A stretch of DNA of 64,000 bases from Microbacterium sp. SMR1 (GCF_003289625.1 NZ_QMBN01000004.1:95216-159215), one strand, 5' to 3'. Shown: positions 8,201-16,778, counted from the stretch's first letter. The notes: generated by a model from the sequence alone, not told the origin. Translations and numbers: made by a program.

Positions 8201-8953
8201 GGACTTCTGCGTGCTCTGGTGGCTGGGCTGACTGTGGATGTCCCGCTCGCTGCGTCTGAGCCACTCGCGTCGGATCTCCCAGTAGCCGAGCGGGTGGGCG
8301 CCGAGTGTGAGCGCCTTGTCCAGGAACACTGCAGCCGAGGATGCGGCGCCGGCGTCGTCGGCCAAGTCTGCTAGCCAGCACCAGACCTGCGCCGGGGCGT
8401 CGCTGAGGAACTGTGGCTCGCGGTGTGCCCACCCATTAAGCCGTGCGCTTCGATCTGGCCCGTCGAGGAGGCCGAGCACCGTGTCGAGGCGCGGCCACAC
8501 CTGCTGTGCCTCGCGCGCGGCCAGTGCTCGCGAAGGGCGCATTCCGGTCAGGCGCGTCTCCCGGAGGGTTCGGTCGTGGTCACTCGTGACGACAGCGTCT
8601 TTGACAGAATCGATGCGCTCTCGAACGGAGGCAGCGTTAGTGTTCGAGGCGACGACAGCGTCAGCCCGATCGGTGGCAGCCTGCTCGATCCAGCTGAACA
8701 GCTGGTCGCTCGTAACGGAGCTGTCTGCCGTGAACGCGTCCAGCGAATCGCGGAGCGCCGGACGCGCCGCATCGTCTCGCATCTTCTCGAGAAAATGTCT
8801 CGCATACAGATGCATCCTCAGAGCTCGAGTGTTCAACTCGAGGCCGTGCTCGCGTGCGCGCTTGCGAACGATGCGGACGACGCGCATCTCATAGGTGACC
8901 CACTTGCCAAACCACAGCCCGGGTCCTAGTAGCGCCGATAGCCATTCAGGCAA
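5261..8953 (-). CDS. Large helical-repeat (TPR-like) protein with C-terminal PIN-like nuclease domain
   Basis: A 1,230-residue protein. Start TTG 8953 is chosen for the AAAGGGGG ribosome site 5 bases upstream; a GTG/ATG-open frame extends to 9019 but is less protein-like. Residues from about 220 to 780 form repeated Ala/Leu-rich helix pairs typical of TPR scaffolds. An acidic Gln/Asp linker follows, then a PIN-like domain: D871 in the strand VVADTTSL, acidic residues around 980, and D995-D996 in the WSDDRTLNILAADFG motif, which resembles the metal-binding aspartates of PIN RNases. The C-terminal 90 residues contain a Pro/Gly-rich linker and a helical tail. No ATPase domain is visible. Large repeat-plus-nuclease proteins on mobile elements are often antiphage effectors; that role is inferred here. 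Confidence 0.7.
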   Translation of the reverse strand: MPEWLSALLGPGLWFGKWVTYEMRVVRIVRKRAREHGLELNTRALRMHLYARHFLEKMRDDAARPALRDSLDAFTADSSVTSDQLFSWIEQAATDRADAVVASNTNAASVRERIDSVKDAVVTSDHDRTLRETRLTGMRPSRALAAREAQQVWPRLDTVLGLLDGPDRSARLNGWAHREPQFLSDAPAQVWCWLADLADDAGAASSAAVFLDKALTLGAHPLGYWEIRREWLRRSERDIHSQPSHQSTQKSPSDTEHALVKGWQLELKGDTDQARDVLEAWDPRTAAETATRSLLLARFAANQNDHAEAVRLALPLFEETGSPAAVIIAAQSLVAQQLFESTALHAGNTADAFALLIKARDLFRQWQVDSVNVIVLAATIARLLNDPLRALSLITAEPNGEATPMEAASLKIRASAALLHADNGDLEQGRALVDEPDLAPATASHLRALIALADEDDEAAARHFESALDLTDDYQEKGTFALALARLGRSHPFAEEQRAAGNAVFAEHLRLIADAASGASGSMDRLQAAAHTSANLSLILSEIYQTQGETEKQALTLEAAAARMNDSDIWLAAARVRWQRDEPDEALHDAEEARANAPHQWGAYPRTYALLVELYSASGIWSKALDAAENLVRVSSNDPLAVWTLISCQYYAGEFELALRTWDTLTDRQRPVRRQLIHVWLGLYEQYGELVGATADLVAIANDWAEDEYIRRRIVGLLIAPRRAPVAKPTDEPRHDQSDDGQQEQRPDGDGGDQDPEQLARAALFSDYFRDFPDGAIKRLEAIDEDDDDTAAGAKLLAQIIDAVGERPDTSEFDAKIFTGVLPVGTVSYAHGCTLAEAVVTHASGVRFSSRGDEFERSVARLALANSVVADTTSLFFLATLPEELRLGLTGVFAGLGVSADQFRDAVSGLSQAERFGYATSITGGMRGPVALRARFTDEASLDVSRLSALVELMRPLVRHERPRTATRDHAEQLKDDTWYAAAAVASDVRALWSDDRTLNILAADFGVRTFSTPALLDVLEEDGRLASDIVRQVRAHLVAERYVHVDFDEDIFARAMTLRPGASMNVASVVEHLDGARAEAKCDFMLSHAAQHTPDGVRMERWISATVRWMIRISPDENAMTSNLALLAGKVLKAPWVVPQTFAYVDAGFADARQNPSRPPGAGSPGGTGSPGPALNLASDEDPLVRELERRFRFVASTDRMLATRWLLALMAGLDASERPRYTAIILRP

Positions 8954-9290
8954 GGTGCCCCCTTTGCTCGCCTGCAACCGATCATGACACCTGGTACTCC
9001 TCGGGCGGCGAGACGGCACCGCATCTGACCGTGCAAGGGGCGAGGAGTCGGCCTGACTGACCCTCCCGACGCCCGGAAATGCTCAGCTCGCTGGACGGAA
9101 ACAGCGCATTGCCGATGCCGCAGCGCTACCTCCATGTCACATCGACGCCTTGAGTCTCGGTCTCCTCGACGGAGCTGAGCTTCCGATTCGCCGGAGGACG
9201 TCCGCGCGTCGACTGACGCCGAGTCAACAACATGATCCCTGTGAACCAGGAAACTGACATAACGTTGATCGGTGGTGTGTAGGGGCAAGG
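8954..9290. other. Intergenic region between divergent genes
   Basis: No gene recognised. Holds the divergent upstream regions of the PIN-domain gene (minus) and the small antitoxin-like gene (plus). Confidence 0.4.
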
Positions 9291-9321
9291 TTTAGACGCC
9301 CCGGGGCAACGAGCGTACCCT
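9291..9321 (+). promoter_or_regulatory. Probable leaderless promoter
   Basis: TACCCT at 9316-9321 lies 6 bases before GTG 9328, so transcription should begin at or beside the start codon. A weak -35 (TTTAGAC, 9291-9297) is at fitting distance. No ribosome site is present, consistent with a leaderless message. Confidence 0.55.
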
Positions 9322-9327
9322 GATGGC

Positions 9328-9708
9328 GTGACGGCATCGACAGTGACCGCTCGACACGGACGCACCACCGGGATGGACATCCACGACATCGTCCGCGAGC
9401 TGAATGCTGCTCTCGGCTCGACGCTCGTGGCCGCGCTCTCCGGCTCCCAGGATCGCAAGCTCCCGAACCGCTGGGCCAAGCCGGATGGCCCCGAGCCACG
9501 AGACCAACTCGCGAACCGACTGCAGTTTGCTCACCGCCAGTGGGCGCTACTCGCCGCAGCCGATGGCAATCAGGTTGCCCGCCAGTGGTTCATCGGGGCG
9601 AACCCTCTGTTGGATGAGACGACGCCCATCACCGCGATCCGGGAAGATCGTCTCGACGCTGTGGCGCGTGCTGTCGCGGCCTTTGTCGCTGGCGACGTCG
9701 ACGACTGA
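9328..9708 (+). CDS. Antitoxin-like (MbcA/ParS/Xre C-terminal domain) protein, solitary
   Basis: A 126-residue protein. The segment LPNRWAKPDGPEPRDQLANR followed by HRQWALLAAADGNQVARQWFIGANPLLDETTPITAI and a final helix is the toxin-binding layout of MbcA/ParS antitoxins (the WFIGANPLLDE...P turn is the hallmark). No RES gene follows; the next gene is a lipoprotein 185 bases away. It may be an orphan antitoxin or may cross-neutralise the RES toxin at 3,749. The GTG start follows the leaderless -10 box. Confidence 0.6.
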   Translation: MTASTVTARHGRTTGMDIHDIVRELNAALGSTLVAALSGSQDRKLPNRWAKPDGPEPRDQLANRLQFAHRQWALLAAADGNQVARQWFIGANPLLDETTPITAIREDRLDAVARAVAAFVAGDVDD

Positions 9709-9892
9709 CCAGGCGTTGCGCCAGCTCGAATGTGCAGCTGACGCCCACCAGGGCTCAGTCTCGGCGCGCGCGATCGAATAGTCCGGATAACTGCGAATAT
9801 CGCGGGTCAAGTACAGACCCCTTGAAGTGAGATGGGGCTGAGCAGAACAGAGGACGCCGCGATCTTCCAGGAGTGGCTCGTACCATCGCGGT

Positions 9893-10306
9893 ATGCGAAG
9901 AGCCGGAGCAGCATGCGTCTCCGTCGTCGCGGGATTGTTGTTGCTGACAGGGTGCTGGGCTGTGCCGCCCTTGAGCGGTCCGGAGCGCTCGGAGGTCGTG
10001 CATGTCTCAGGCGGCTCTTGTCGGATCAACTGGTGGCTCGGTCCCGCGGTCGATGATCCGCCCGCAGAGGCCAGTCGGATCGCAGAGGGTGCGCTTGAGG
10101 ACGCTTCGGTCAGCGATTCTCAGTGGGCGGGCTGGTATCAGCTGTTGGACGATGACCCGGACCGCGGCCCTCAGTCTGAGGTTCGACTTCGCGGGCGGGC
10201 CTATCTCGAAGCTGTGCGTGAGGACGTGCGGTCAGCGCTCGAAGACGCGGGATATCCCGGCATCGAACGAGTCGTCGAGGTGTACGCGAACCTTTCTTGC
10301 AGGTAG
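9893..10306 (+). CDS. Small lipoprotein of unknown function
   Basis: 137 residues. The N-terminus MRRAGAACVSVVAGLLLLTGC is a lipoprotein signal peptide with lipobox LTGC and predicted lipidation at C21, so the mature protein should be anchored outside the cytoplasmic membrane. The mature part contains an acidic stretch with ARG/GLU-rich helix (YLEAVREDVRSALEDAGYPG). No family recognised. Confidence 0.7.
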   Translation: MRRAGAACVSVVAGLLLLTGCWAVPPLSGPERSEVVHVSGGSCRINWWLGPAVDDPPAEASRIAEGALEDASVSDSQWAGWYQLLDDDPDRGPQSEVRLRGRAYLEAVREDVRSALEDAGYPGIERVVEVYANLSCR

Positions 10307-10339
10307 CGCGTCCCATCGGTTCAGCGCCAAGGTGGCGGC

Positions 10340-10522
10340 ATGCGTGGGACCAAGGACGCGATGAGCGGGAGCCGACGCGCCCTCATCGTCACCGTGATCG
10401 TCGTCGTCGCGTTGATCGTCGCTGTGTGGGTGGTCATCATGACCGGTGCGCTGGCTTCTGTGCTGGATCCCGAGGTCGAAGGGCTACGTGCGCCAGCTCA
10501 GCCCCACGCCACCGGCTGTTGA
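10340..10522 (+). CDS. Small single-pass membrane protein
   Basis: 60 residues with one strong membrane helix (ALIVTVIVVVALIVAVWVVI) after a basic N-terminus. ATG 10340 has an AAGGTGG-like site; ATG 10361 is an alternative start. No family recognised. Lies 33 bases after the lipoprotein gene, perhaps co-transcribed. Confidence 0.5.
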   Translation: MRGTKDAMSGSRRALIVTVIVVVALIVAVWVVIMTGALASVLDPEVEGLRAPAQPHATGC

Positions 10523-10617
10523 AGAAGCCGCTGCAAATTCACCCGATTGAGTGAGACCCGCGATACGACAACCGGCGAGGGATGCCGCATGGCACACCGG
10601 ACAGGAGACAAGTACTC

Positions 10618-10794
10618 ATGTACGCAGCGCTTCTCGGGTTGAGCGTTCTGCTGGTGTCGGAGAACCGCCAGGTATTCGCGGCGGGTGAACCTCGCGGTGT
10701 GATCTACAGGAAAGCTCAGTATTTGCTGGACAGTAGCTGTGTGGGTGTGGTTGTCTGCTCCCAACCAGCGAACGGTGGGATCCGTTCGCGCTGA
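10618..10794 (+). CDS. Possible small protein, uncertain
   Basis: 58 residues from ATG 10618, preceded by an AGGAGA-type site. The N-terminus (MYAALLGLSVLLV) is hydrophobic and the rest has no known motif. It sits directly before the Rhs gene and might be only its leader region. Confidence 0.3.
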   Translation: MYAALLGLSVLLVSENRQVFAAGEPRGVIYRKAQYLLDSSCVGVVVCSQPANGGIRSR

Positions 10795-10805
10795 CTTGGG
10801 GGACC

Positions 10806-13800
10806 ATGCGCGCTACGCGTCGATCTATTGCCCTGTTCGCCATCTCTGCAGTTGCTGTCTCGGTGCTCATTGCACCGCCTGCGGCTGCCGCCACGAAAAT
10901 TGCGGTGGCCGACCCTTCGGCATTAGAAGCGGTGTGGGAGCCCCCCGCGAACGCTGCCGAGGGTGCTATACCGGCGGACTTGAATCTCCCCGAGGTGGAT
11001 TGGGAGCCGCAGCCTCAGGACCGGTTCGTTAGCGCGGACGATTCAGATGGTGGCATGTCGTCATTTGCCGTGCCTTCCAACACGGTCGCGGGTGCTCCAG
11101 GAACGGGTGAACTCCCTTGGTTCCCCTTCCATGACTTTTCCCTGTCGTCGGATAGCACCGCCCAGGTCAATCTCGCAAACGGCAACCTTCTCCTGAAAGC
11201 GAACGATCTCATCGTTCCCGGGCCTGGCTACGCGCTCCGCCACGATCGCTTCTATAACGGCCTGTCTACGCAGCGCGGGTCACTCGGAGGCGGCTGGCAC
11301 TCGAGCAACGGCGCGTACGACATCGGCCTTGTGAATATGGGCTCCTACGCTGATTACCACGGCCCGAATGGGCTGCACCTTCGCTTTGAACGGGTCGGGA
11401 CGACGGCCGATTTCAAGGGGCCTCCGGGTTCCAACATGACCGCACGCCAGGACACGAGCAGCGGCGATTACTACATGACGCTGACCGAGAACAAGTCTGG
11501 CGACCAGATGATGTTCTCCACCCACGGCATTCTCAGCGCGACGCGTGACCGAAACGGCGTCGGGTCCTCCTACAGCTACAGCGGTGGCGACTTGATGTCG
11601 ATCTATCACACCAGCGGGCGTTCCCTCAGCATGCAACGGGACTGGGCTTCGGGCGGGACAGAGCTCCAGGGCGTTAAGGACAGCGCAGGACGTGAAGTCA
11701 AGTACACCTACGACCCGAACTCGGGCGCTCTTAAGACCGCGACCTCGCCTGACGGGAAAGTCACGACATACACCTACGACGCAACCGGTCGGCTGGCGAG
11801 CATCGTCCTGCCCGCAGCAGCCGCAGCGACGACCACAATCAGCTTCAGCTACGACTCGTCGCACCGTGTCACCAAGGTGACTCAGCAATCCGGCGTCACG
11901 ACGTCGTTCGCCTATAACGCTGGTACGACGACCGTCACCGACCCGAACGGGAAGGTCTCGACCTACACAATCGACAGCTCCGGGCGAGTCACCGCAGCGA
12001 AAGACGCACTGAACAGAACTCGCACTCAGGAGTGGACCGCAAACAGCGACATCGCGAAGACCACCGACGGTTTCGGGACGAACAACAGCACCTACACGTA
12101 CGACGGATCGGGTAACCGCACGAACGCCCAGATGCCCACAGGGGCTGCTGCAGCCGCTGTCTACGCGGTGGGGGCAAACTGCTCGGCACCCAACACCGGC
12201 ACCGCCTTCCAGCCCAAGTGCTCGACGGACGACGCCGGGAACAAGAAGCAGTACCAGTACGACGCAGCAGGTAATCAGACCAAGCAGACCGATACCACCG
12301 GTAGCACCCCGGTCGTGGAGTTCGAGCGGACCTATGGGAACTGCGGTGGGTTCGGCGGACAGGTCTGCACGACCAAAGACGGCAACGGGAACATCACCAC
12401 GTACGCCTACAACTCAAAGGGCGACCTGACAAAGGTCACGCCCCCCGCGCCCATGGGCGCGACCACCTACACTCACGACTCTCTCGGCAGGGTCGCGACT
12501 GTTACCGATGGCAACGGCCACAAAACGTCCTATCAGTACGACATCCGCGACCGCCTCGTCCTGACAACGTTCGCTGACGGCCAGAACGTCGTGAGCTCGT
12601 ACTACGACAACGGCCTTGAGCGTACGCGGGTCGATTCCGGCGGAGGATCTTCGAGCTACTCGTACGACCATCAGGGGCGCATCGTCAAGCAGACAGGGCC
12701 GCGGAGTGGCGTCTCGCAAACGTACACGTATGACAAAGCCGGCAACATGCTCACCTACGCCGACGGCGGAGGGACAACCACCTACACGTACGACGCCGCC
12801 AACCAACTGAAATCGCTCCGGGAACCCAACGGGATCTGCCCGTCCGCGGGAGCCCCCGCAGCTGACTCCGGCTGCGTGCTCTTCGAGTACGACGTGAACG
12901 GCGCAGAAACCAAGCGCCTTCTCCCGGGCGGCGCCACCACAGTCACAACTCGCGACGGCTCCGGACGCCCCACCCGAATCACATCGAAGGCCGCAGACGG
13001 GTCTACCGCAGTGGACATCGGGTACTCCTACGCCGCCGCCAATGGCGACCGTGCGAACGTCCAGAAACGCACAGCCCATAAGGAACAGGGCATCACAGCC
13101 GGCGCGGTGACGAGCTACACCTACGACTCCCGCAACCGACTCACGCTCGCCGAGGAAAAGACATCGACCACCGTCTCTGCTTCGTGGGCCTATAAGTACG
13201 ACGCGAACAGCAACCGCACGCAGCAGGTTCGCGCCGGCAGCACCGGCGCCACTGCGGGAACCATCACCTACGGGTACAACGCTGCGAATCAACTCACGTC
13301 CGCAACGGGCCAAGCCGCAACCTGGACATACGACGGGGCCGGCAACCAGACTCGCGCAGGCTCGACGAGTGTGTCCAGCACGTTCGGCGACCGAGGCGAA
13401 GCTTCCAAGATCGGAACAATCGCCAACACCTACTTTGGGGCCGGCAACACAGATCGCCTCACCGCCGGCGGCCTGAAGTTCAACAATTCCGCTATCGGAT
13501 TGATGCAACGGTACGACGACAGCATCACCCACAACTACACCCGGACTCCCGACGGCCAAGTGACTGGGCTCCGCGGACAGGCGCAGCACTACTACATTCA
13601 CGATCACTTGGGTTCTGTCGTCGGCATGTTCACCACAAAGGGCACCTACAGTGGCGGCTACTCGTACGACCCTTACGGGGAGACTCGCTTCATGACCAGC
13701 GGTGGCTCCGTAGAGGCGAACAACATTCGCTACATCGGCGAGTATCGTGACGCACAAGGCCTTTACAAGCTCGGAGCTCGCTACTATGAGCCGGCCCAGG

Positions 13801-14135
13801 GGCGGTTCACACAGATGGACCCTAGCGGGCAGGAGAAGAATCCGTACGCCTATGCCAGCTGCAACCCGATCAACACTTTCGATCCGTCCGGTCTCGCTGG
13901 AGCGTCCGCCGCGGCGAGAATCGTGGGCTCGGCGACGGGCCTCTACTCCACGTACAACGTCCTGACCTCACAAGATCTGGCGGGCTATGCCGCAGGGTTC
14001 GCCGTAGAGCTAGCCTGCGCCGCGGGGGTGGCGGCGCTCGGTGTCTCCACCTTTGGGGCAGGTTTCGTCGGCGCCGTCGGATGCTTCGCTCTCGGTGAAG
14101 TCGCGTCGGCTGGCGTATCGTCCCTGATCCAGTAG
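10806..14135 (+). CDS. Secreted Rhs/YD-repeat protein, candidate polymorphic toxin carrier
   Basis: 1,109 residues. A Sec signal peptide (MRATRRSIALFAISAVAVSV..., cleavage about residue 28, APPAAAA) is followed by a long array of YD repeats (YTYDxxGR, YSYDxxGN types, roughly residues 240-930), which in this family form a hollow beta-cage shell. The RHS-associated core follows (IRYIGEYRDAQGLYKLGARY, then PAQGRFTQMDPSG and NPYAYASCNPINTFDPSGL, ending about residue 1030). The variable C-terminal tip is about 79 residues, Ala/Gly-rich and hydrophobic, without a recognised toxin domain; it could be membrane-active or a non-toxic end. The gene has its own start 11 bases after the previous frame. 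Confidence 0.9.
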   Translation: MRATRRSIALFAISAVAVSVLIAPPAAAATKIAVADPSALEAVWEPPANAAEGAIPADLNLPEVDWEPQPQDRFVSADDSDGGMSSFAVPSNTVAGAPGTGELPWFPFHDFSLSSDSTAQVNLANGNLLLKANDLIVPGPGYALRHDRFYNGLSTQRGSLGGGWHSSNGAYDIGLVNMGSYADYHGPNGLHLRFERVGTTADFKGPPGSNMTARQDTSSGDYYMTLTENKSGDQMMFSTHGILSATRDRNGVGSSYSYSGGDLMSIYHTSGRSLSMQRDWASGGTELQGVKDSAGREVKYTYDPNSGALKTATSPDGKVTTYTYDATGRLASIVLPAAAAATTTISFSYDSSHRVTKVTQQSGVTTSFAYNAGTTTVTDPNGKVSTYTIDSSGRVTAAKDALNRTRTQEWTANSDIAKTTDGFGTNNSTYTYDGSGNRTNAQMPTGAAAAAVYAVGANCSAPNTGTAFQPKCSTDDAGNKKQYQYDAAGNQTKQTDTTGSTPVVEFERTYGNCGGFGGQVCTTKDGNGNITTYAYNSKGDLTKVTPPAPMGATTYTHDSLGRVATVTDGNGHKTSYQYDIRDRLVLTTFADGQNVVSSYYDNGLERTRVDSGGGSSSYSYDHQGRIVKQTGPRSGVSQTYTYDKAGNMLTYADGGGTTTYTYDAANQLKSLREPNGICPSAGAPAADSGCVLFEYDVNGAETKRLLPGGATTVTTRDGSGRPTRITSKAADGSTAVDIGYSYAAANGDRANVQKRTAHKEQGITAGAVTSYTYDSRNRLTLAEEKTSTTVSASWAYKYDANSNRTQQVRAGSTGATAGTITYGYNAANQLTSATGQAATWTYDGAGNQTRAGSTSVSSTFGDRGEASKIGTIANTYFGAGNTDRLTAGGLKFNNSAIGLMQRYDDSITHNYTRTPDGQVTGLRGQAQHYYIHDHLGSVVGMFTTKGTYSGGYSYDPYGETRFMTSGGSVEANNIRYIGEYRDAQGLYKLGARYYEPAQGRFTQMDPSGQEKNPYAYASCNPINTFDPSGLAGASAAARIVGSATGLYSTYNVLTSQDLAGYAAGFAVELACAAGVAALGVSTFGAGFVGAVGCFALGEVASAGVSSLIQ

Positions 14136-14148
14136 GTTGGGCGTCAAT

Positions 14149-14364
14149 ATGAAGAGATCGAGTAGCGCGACGGGTTGGTTTTTCCTGGTCATCGGCATCC
14201 TGGGGTGCGCAGGATCGGTGTTGCTGACGATCTCGTCAGCCCCCGATGCGCCTCTCGGGCGACTAGCGCTGCCTGCGGGCGCATATGGGCCCGTTCTCAT
14301 CGTCGCCACCGCCGGTGTCGCGGTATTCGGCCTCGTCGTGCTCGCCCGGACGCGAAAGAAGTAA
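14149..14364 (+). CDS. Small two-helix membrane protein, possible immunity partner of the Rhs protein
   Basis: 71 residues with two membrane helices (WFFLVIGILGCAGSVLLTI and GPVLIVATAGVAVFGLVVLA) and a basic C-terminus. It begins 13 bases after the Rhs stop, the usual place for an immunity gene, and a membrane location would suit protection against a hydrophobic, possibly pore-forming Rhs tip. The immunity role is inferred from position only. Confidence 0.55.
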   Translation: MKRSSSATGWFFLVIGILGCAGSVLLTISSAPDAPLGRLALPAGAYGPVLIVATAGVAVFGLVVLARTRKK

Positions 14365-14805
14365 GCGGCCGCCGGGATCGGCGGTGGGAAGGCGCGCATG
14401 GAGCGCTGCTCCGCCACCCCGCGGCGAGCGATGCCGCAATAACTCCTTCCCACCGCAGTGCTGTAGGAGGCGAGGGGATGGTGGTAGGCGTGATTTCACT
14501 TGCGTCAGAAGCTCGTGCGTACGTTCCCGCACGCCGCCTCCGTTTCTTTAGCGGTCGGGGTCTTGTGGATTCGCACACGCGGAGGCGAGCGCGAGGAAGC
14601 GACGACGATGTCTGAGACCACCTGCCGTCCGACCGCAACCGCGGCATATATAGCGGTCAGCGCAGCGGTTGCGCCAGGTGACGATCACCAGCGTACGGAA
14701 ACGTGGTCCGGCGAGGTTCGCGATCGGCCACGGCTCGTGCGGCACGCGGGAACCGTAACAGAGCGATCGGTCCTGAAGTTCCTCGACGCCGATCAGGTCG
14801 CGCCG
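14365..14805. other. Interval without a convincing gene
   Basis: Short frames exist on both strands, for example a 45-codon plus frame from 14478 and a minus frame 14548-14745 with a CRGCG knuckle, but none has both a good start signal and a recognised domain. Possibly decayed sequence. Confidence 0.35.
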
Positions 14806-14818
14806 TAGGGTCGCTCGT

Positions 14819-15513
14819 ATGTGCGGCCGATTCGCGAACGACGCAAAGACCGGCGAGCTGTTCCGCGAGTACGTCGCCGGCGGCGGGAATCCCGAGGACT
14901 GGGCGAGCGCGTGGAATGGCGCCTACTCGATCGCGCCGACGCAGGACGCGCCGATCGTCCGCGACCGCGGCGAGGGTCGGATCCTGGAGCTCGTGCGCTG
15001 GGATTGGCAGAAGCCAGCGAACCGTCTACCGGGCGGCCCGATCATCAACGCCCGGATGGAGAAGCTCGCGCAGGGTTTCTGGGCGCCGGCCTTCAGCGCG
15101 GCCCGGTGCATCGTCCCGATGCGTGGGTACTTCGAGTGGACCGGTGACAAGACGCCGAAGACGCCGCACTTCCTCCACGGTGACGGGCTGCTCTCGGCTG
15201 CGGGACTGACCTGGTCGATGGAGCTGCCGAACGGTGACAAGTCACGATGCTTCGTCGTCATCACCCGCGAGGCACGCGATGCCAGCGGCGAGGTGCACAC
15301 CGGATGCCGGCGTTCCTGACCCCCGACACCTGGGACGACTGGCTGAGTCCGGAGAAGCTCACCGGCGACCGCAAGACCGAGACGCTGGCGATGCTCGAGC
15401 ACAGCTCGAGCGAGGTCGCCTCGACCATCCGCGAGCACATCGTCGACCGCAAGGTCAGCAACTCCCGCACCGTCGATCCGGCTGATCCCAGCTTGCTGGA
15501 GCCGGTGGGCTAG
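14819..15513 (+). pseudogene. Frameshifted SRAP (HMCES/YedK-type abasic-site shield) gene
   Basis: The first frame encodes MCGRFANDAKTGELF with the SRAP catalytic C2, the NARMEK motif, CIVPMRGYFEW and FVVITREARDASGEVH. SRAP proteins crosslink to abasic sites in single-stranded DNA. The expected H-D-R-M-P active-site motif is broken near 15,300: CAC is followed by ACCGGATGCCG instead of GACCGGATGCCG, as if one G was lost. The downstream frame then continues correctly (MPAFLTPDTWDDWLSPEKL to 15,513). The first frame ends at 15,319. A leaderless TAGGGT box (14806-14811) precedes ATG 14819. A sequencing error would also explain the shift. Confidence 0.8.
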
Positions 15514-15515
15514 CG

Positions 15516-15776
15516 ATGGAGATCCCGCAGCCGCCGTCGGACCCGAAGGCACGGGCGCGTAGTCACCAGCTGATGGTCGCGAGCCTCCTGAGCTTCTCCC
15601 TCGCAGGGCTGCTCGTGGTGTTCGCCATCGATGACCCCGACAATCCGGTGCGCTGGCTCGTGCTGACGGGATGGATCGTTTTCGCCGTCGCAGGCAACGT
15701 CTACGCCTGGCGCCGGTACTACCGCGAGTACCCACCTGAGCCTTGGCCCGGGAGCACGCCGGGAGGAAGCGGTTGA
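15516..15776 (+). CDS. Small two-helix membrane protein
   Basis: 86 residues, two membrane helices (LMVASLLSFSLAGLLVVFAI and WLVLTGWIVFAVAGNVYAW), Pro-rich tail. It starts 2 bases after the SRAP frame ends, so it was probably co-transcribed with it. No family recognised. Confidence 0.6.
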   Translation: MEIPQPPSDPKARARSHQLMVASLLSFSLAGLLVVFAIDDPDNPVRWLVLTGWIVFAVAGNVYAWRRYYREYPPEPWPGSTPGGSG

Positions 15777-15805
15777 GTCGACGGGACGTTCGTCCTCGAA
15801 GACGG

Positions 15806-16114
15806 TCACTCGGATCGTTCTGGTGAGACACCTGGCGCGCCGAGACGACCCGGACCGTGATCATGCATGGGATGGACCAGCGCGATGCGGTTCCGGCTAA
15901 CCACCTGCGTTGTCGTCGCCAGTGGGGCCGCGCGCTGGGCCAACCAGAAGAGGACGCCGGAGGTCATCGCCATGCTGATGGCAGAGCCCACCGCGCCGGT
16001 GTACCCGTCGATGAGCGCCAAGGTGAGGATCGCAAGACTGCCGACGAAGAGTACCGCCGAGCAGATGAGCAGCGCCTTGTTGGCCCTCTTGCGATCGGCC
16101 CATCTGGTCCCCAT
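15806..16114 (-). CDS. Small two-helix membrane protein
   Basis: 102 residues with a basic N-terminus (MGTRWADRKRANK) and two membrane helices (ALLICSAVLFVGSLAILTLAL and AVGSAISMAMTSGVLFWLA). Unrecognised family. Convergent with the preceding plus-strand membrane gene. Confidence 0.55.
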   Translation of the reverse strand: MGTRWADRKRANKALLICSAVLFVGSLAILTLALIDGYTGAVGSAISMAMTSGVLFWLAQRAAPLATTTQVVSRNRIALVHPMHDHGPGRLGAPGVSPERSE

Positions 16115-16193
16115 GCGCCGAGCCTAGCGAGCCGCCTGGCCTGTTCCGGTGACACGGCAGAATTCTCGCCCCGTGCCCTCGACCACCGGGCAG

Positions 16194-16460
16194 TCAGCGC
16201 GCCGACGCCTCGAGCGGGTACATCGGCATGATGCCCGCGGCGGTGACCTCTAGATGACCCGCCAGATGCTCCTCAGCGCAGCCGCGGTTGCTGTGGCGGG
16301 TGGGCTCCATGTGGCCCGAGAGGCGCCCGCAGTTGCCGCAGTTCTGAGGCAGGACGGCGTAGCGGTTGGCTTGCACACGCCTCCAACCGCAGTCGTTGCA
16401 GACCCAGGTGCCGCAGGACGGGCAGTCGGTCGTCGGCGTGGGCGGTGCCGGCTTGGTCAT
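16194..16460 (-). CDS. Small zinc-ribbon protein
   Basis: 88 residues from ATG 16460 (GGAAGG upstream). Three cysteine knuckles, CPSC, CNDC and CGNC, plus a late His/Cys (HSNRGCAEEH), indicate zinc binding. The C-terminal half has no known fold. It is divergent from another zinc-knuckle gene 57 bases away; the two may share regulation. Confidence 0.6.
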   Translation of the reverse strand: MTKPAPPTPTTDCPSCGTWVCNDCGWRRVQANRYAVLPQNCGNCGRLSGHMEPTRHSNRGCAEEHLAGHLEVTAAGIMPMYPLEASAR

Positions 16461-16517
16461 GGTGAAGATCCTTCCAGGTCGCGGACTCGGTGGTCGCGAT
16501 CGATCTAGGCTGACGGC

Positions 16518-16694
16518 GTGATGCCGCACGACGAGCTGGAGAGTGGGGAGCAGCCGAACTGCGACCTATGCGGCACGGTCATGCGCACAGCGGACGGTGC
16601 GTTCGAGTGCGGCTACTGCGGCTACAGCGTCGATATCCCGTGGGTCGAGCGCGCATCAGCCGACGACGAAGCTCGCGGGATCAGGGGCGGCTGA
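16518..16694 (+). CDS. Very small zinc-ribbon protein
   Basis: 58 residues: GTG 16518 (or ATG 16521), with CDLC and CGYC knuckles 12 residues apart, an acidic N-terminus and the end RGIRGG. TAGGCT at 16506-16511 is 6 bases before the GTG, a leaderless promoter. Function unknown; zinc-ribbon peptides of this size occur on actinobacterial plasmids and phages. Confidence 0.55.
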   Translation: MMPHDELESGEQPNCDLCGTVMRTADGAFECGYCGYSVDIPWVERASADDEARGIRGG

Positions 16695-16778
16695 CCCCCT
16701 GGTGGTGCCGGCGCCACCTACGATCTCGCTCGATTTCGCTTAGGAAGCGAGCCGCGAGAGATCCTCAGATGAAGCGTT

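Noticed and set aside
15296..15303. Programmed frameshift in the SRAP gene
   Set aside because: No slippery sequence at the site; a simple one-base loss explains it.
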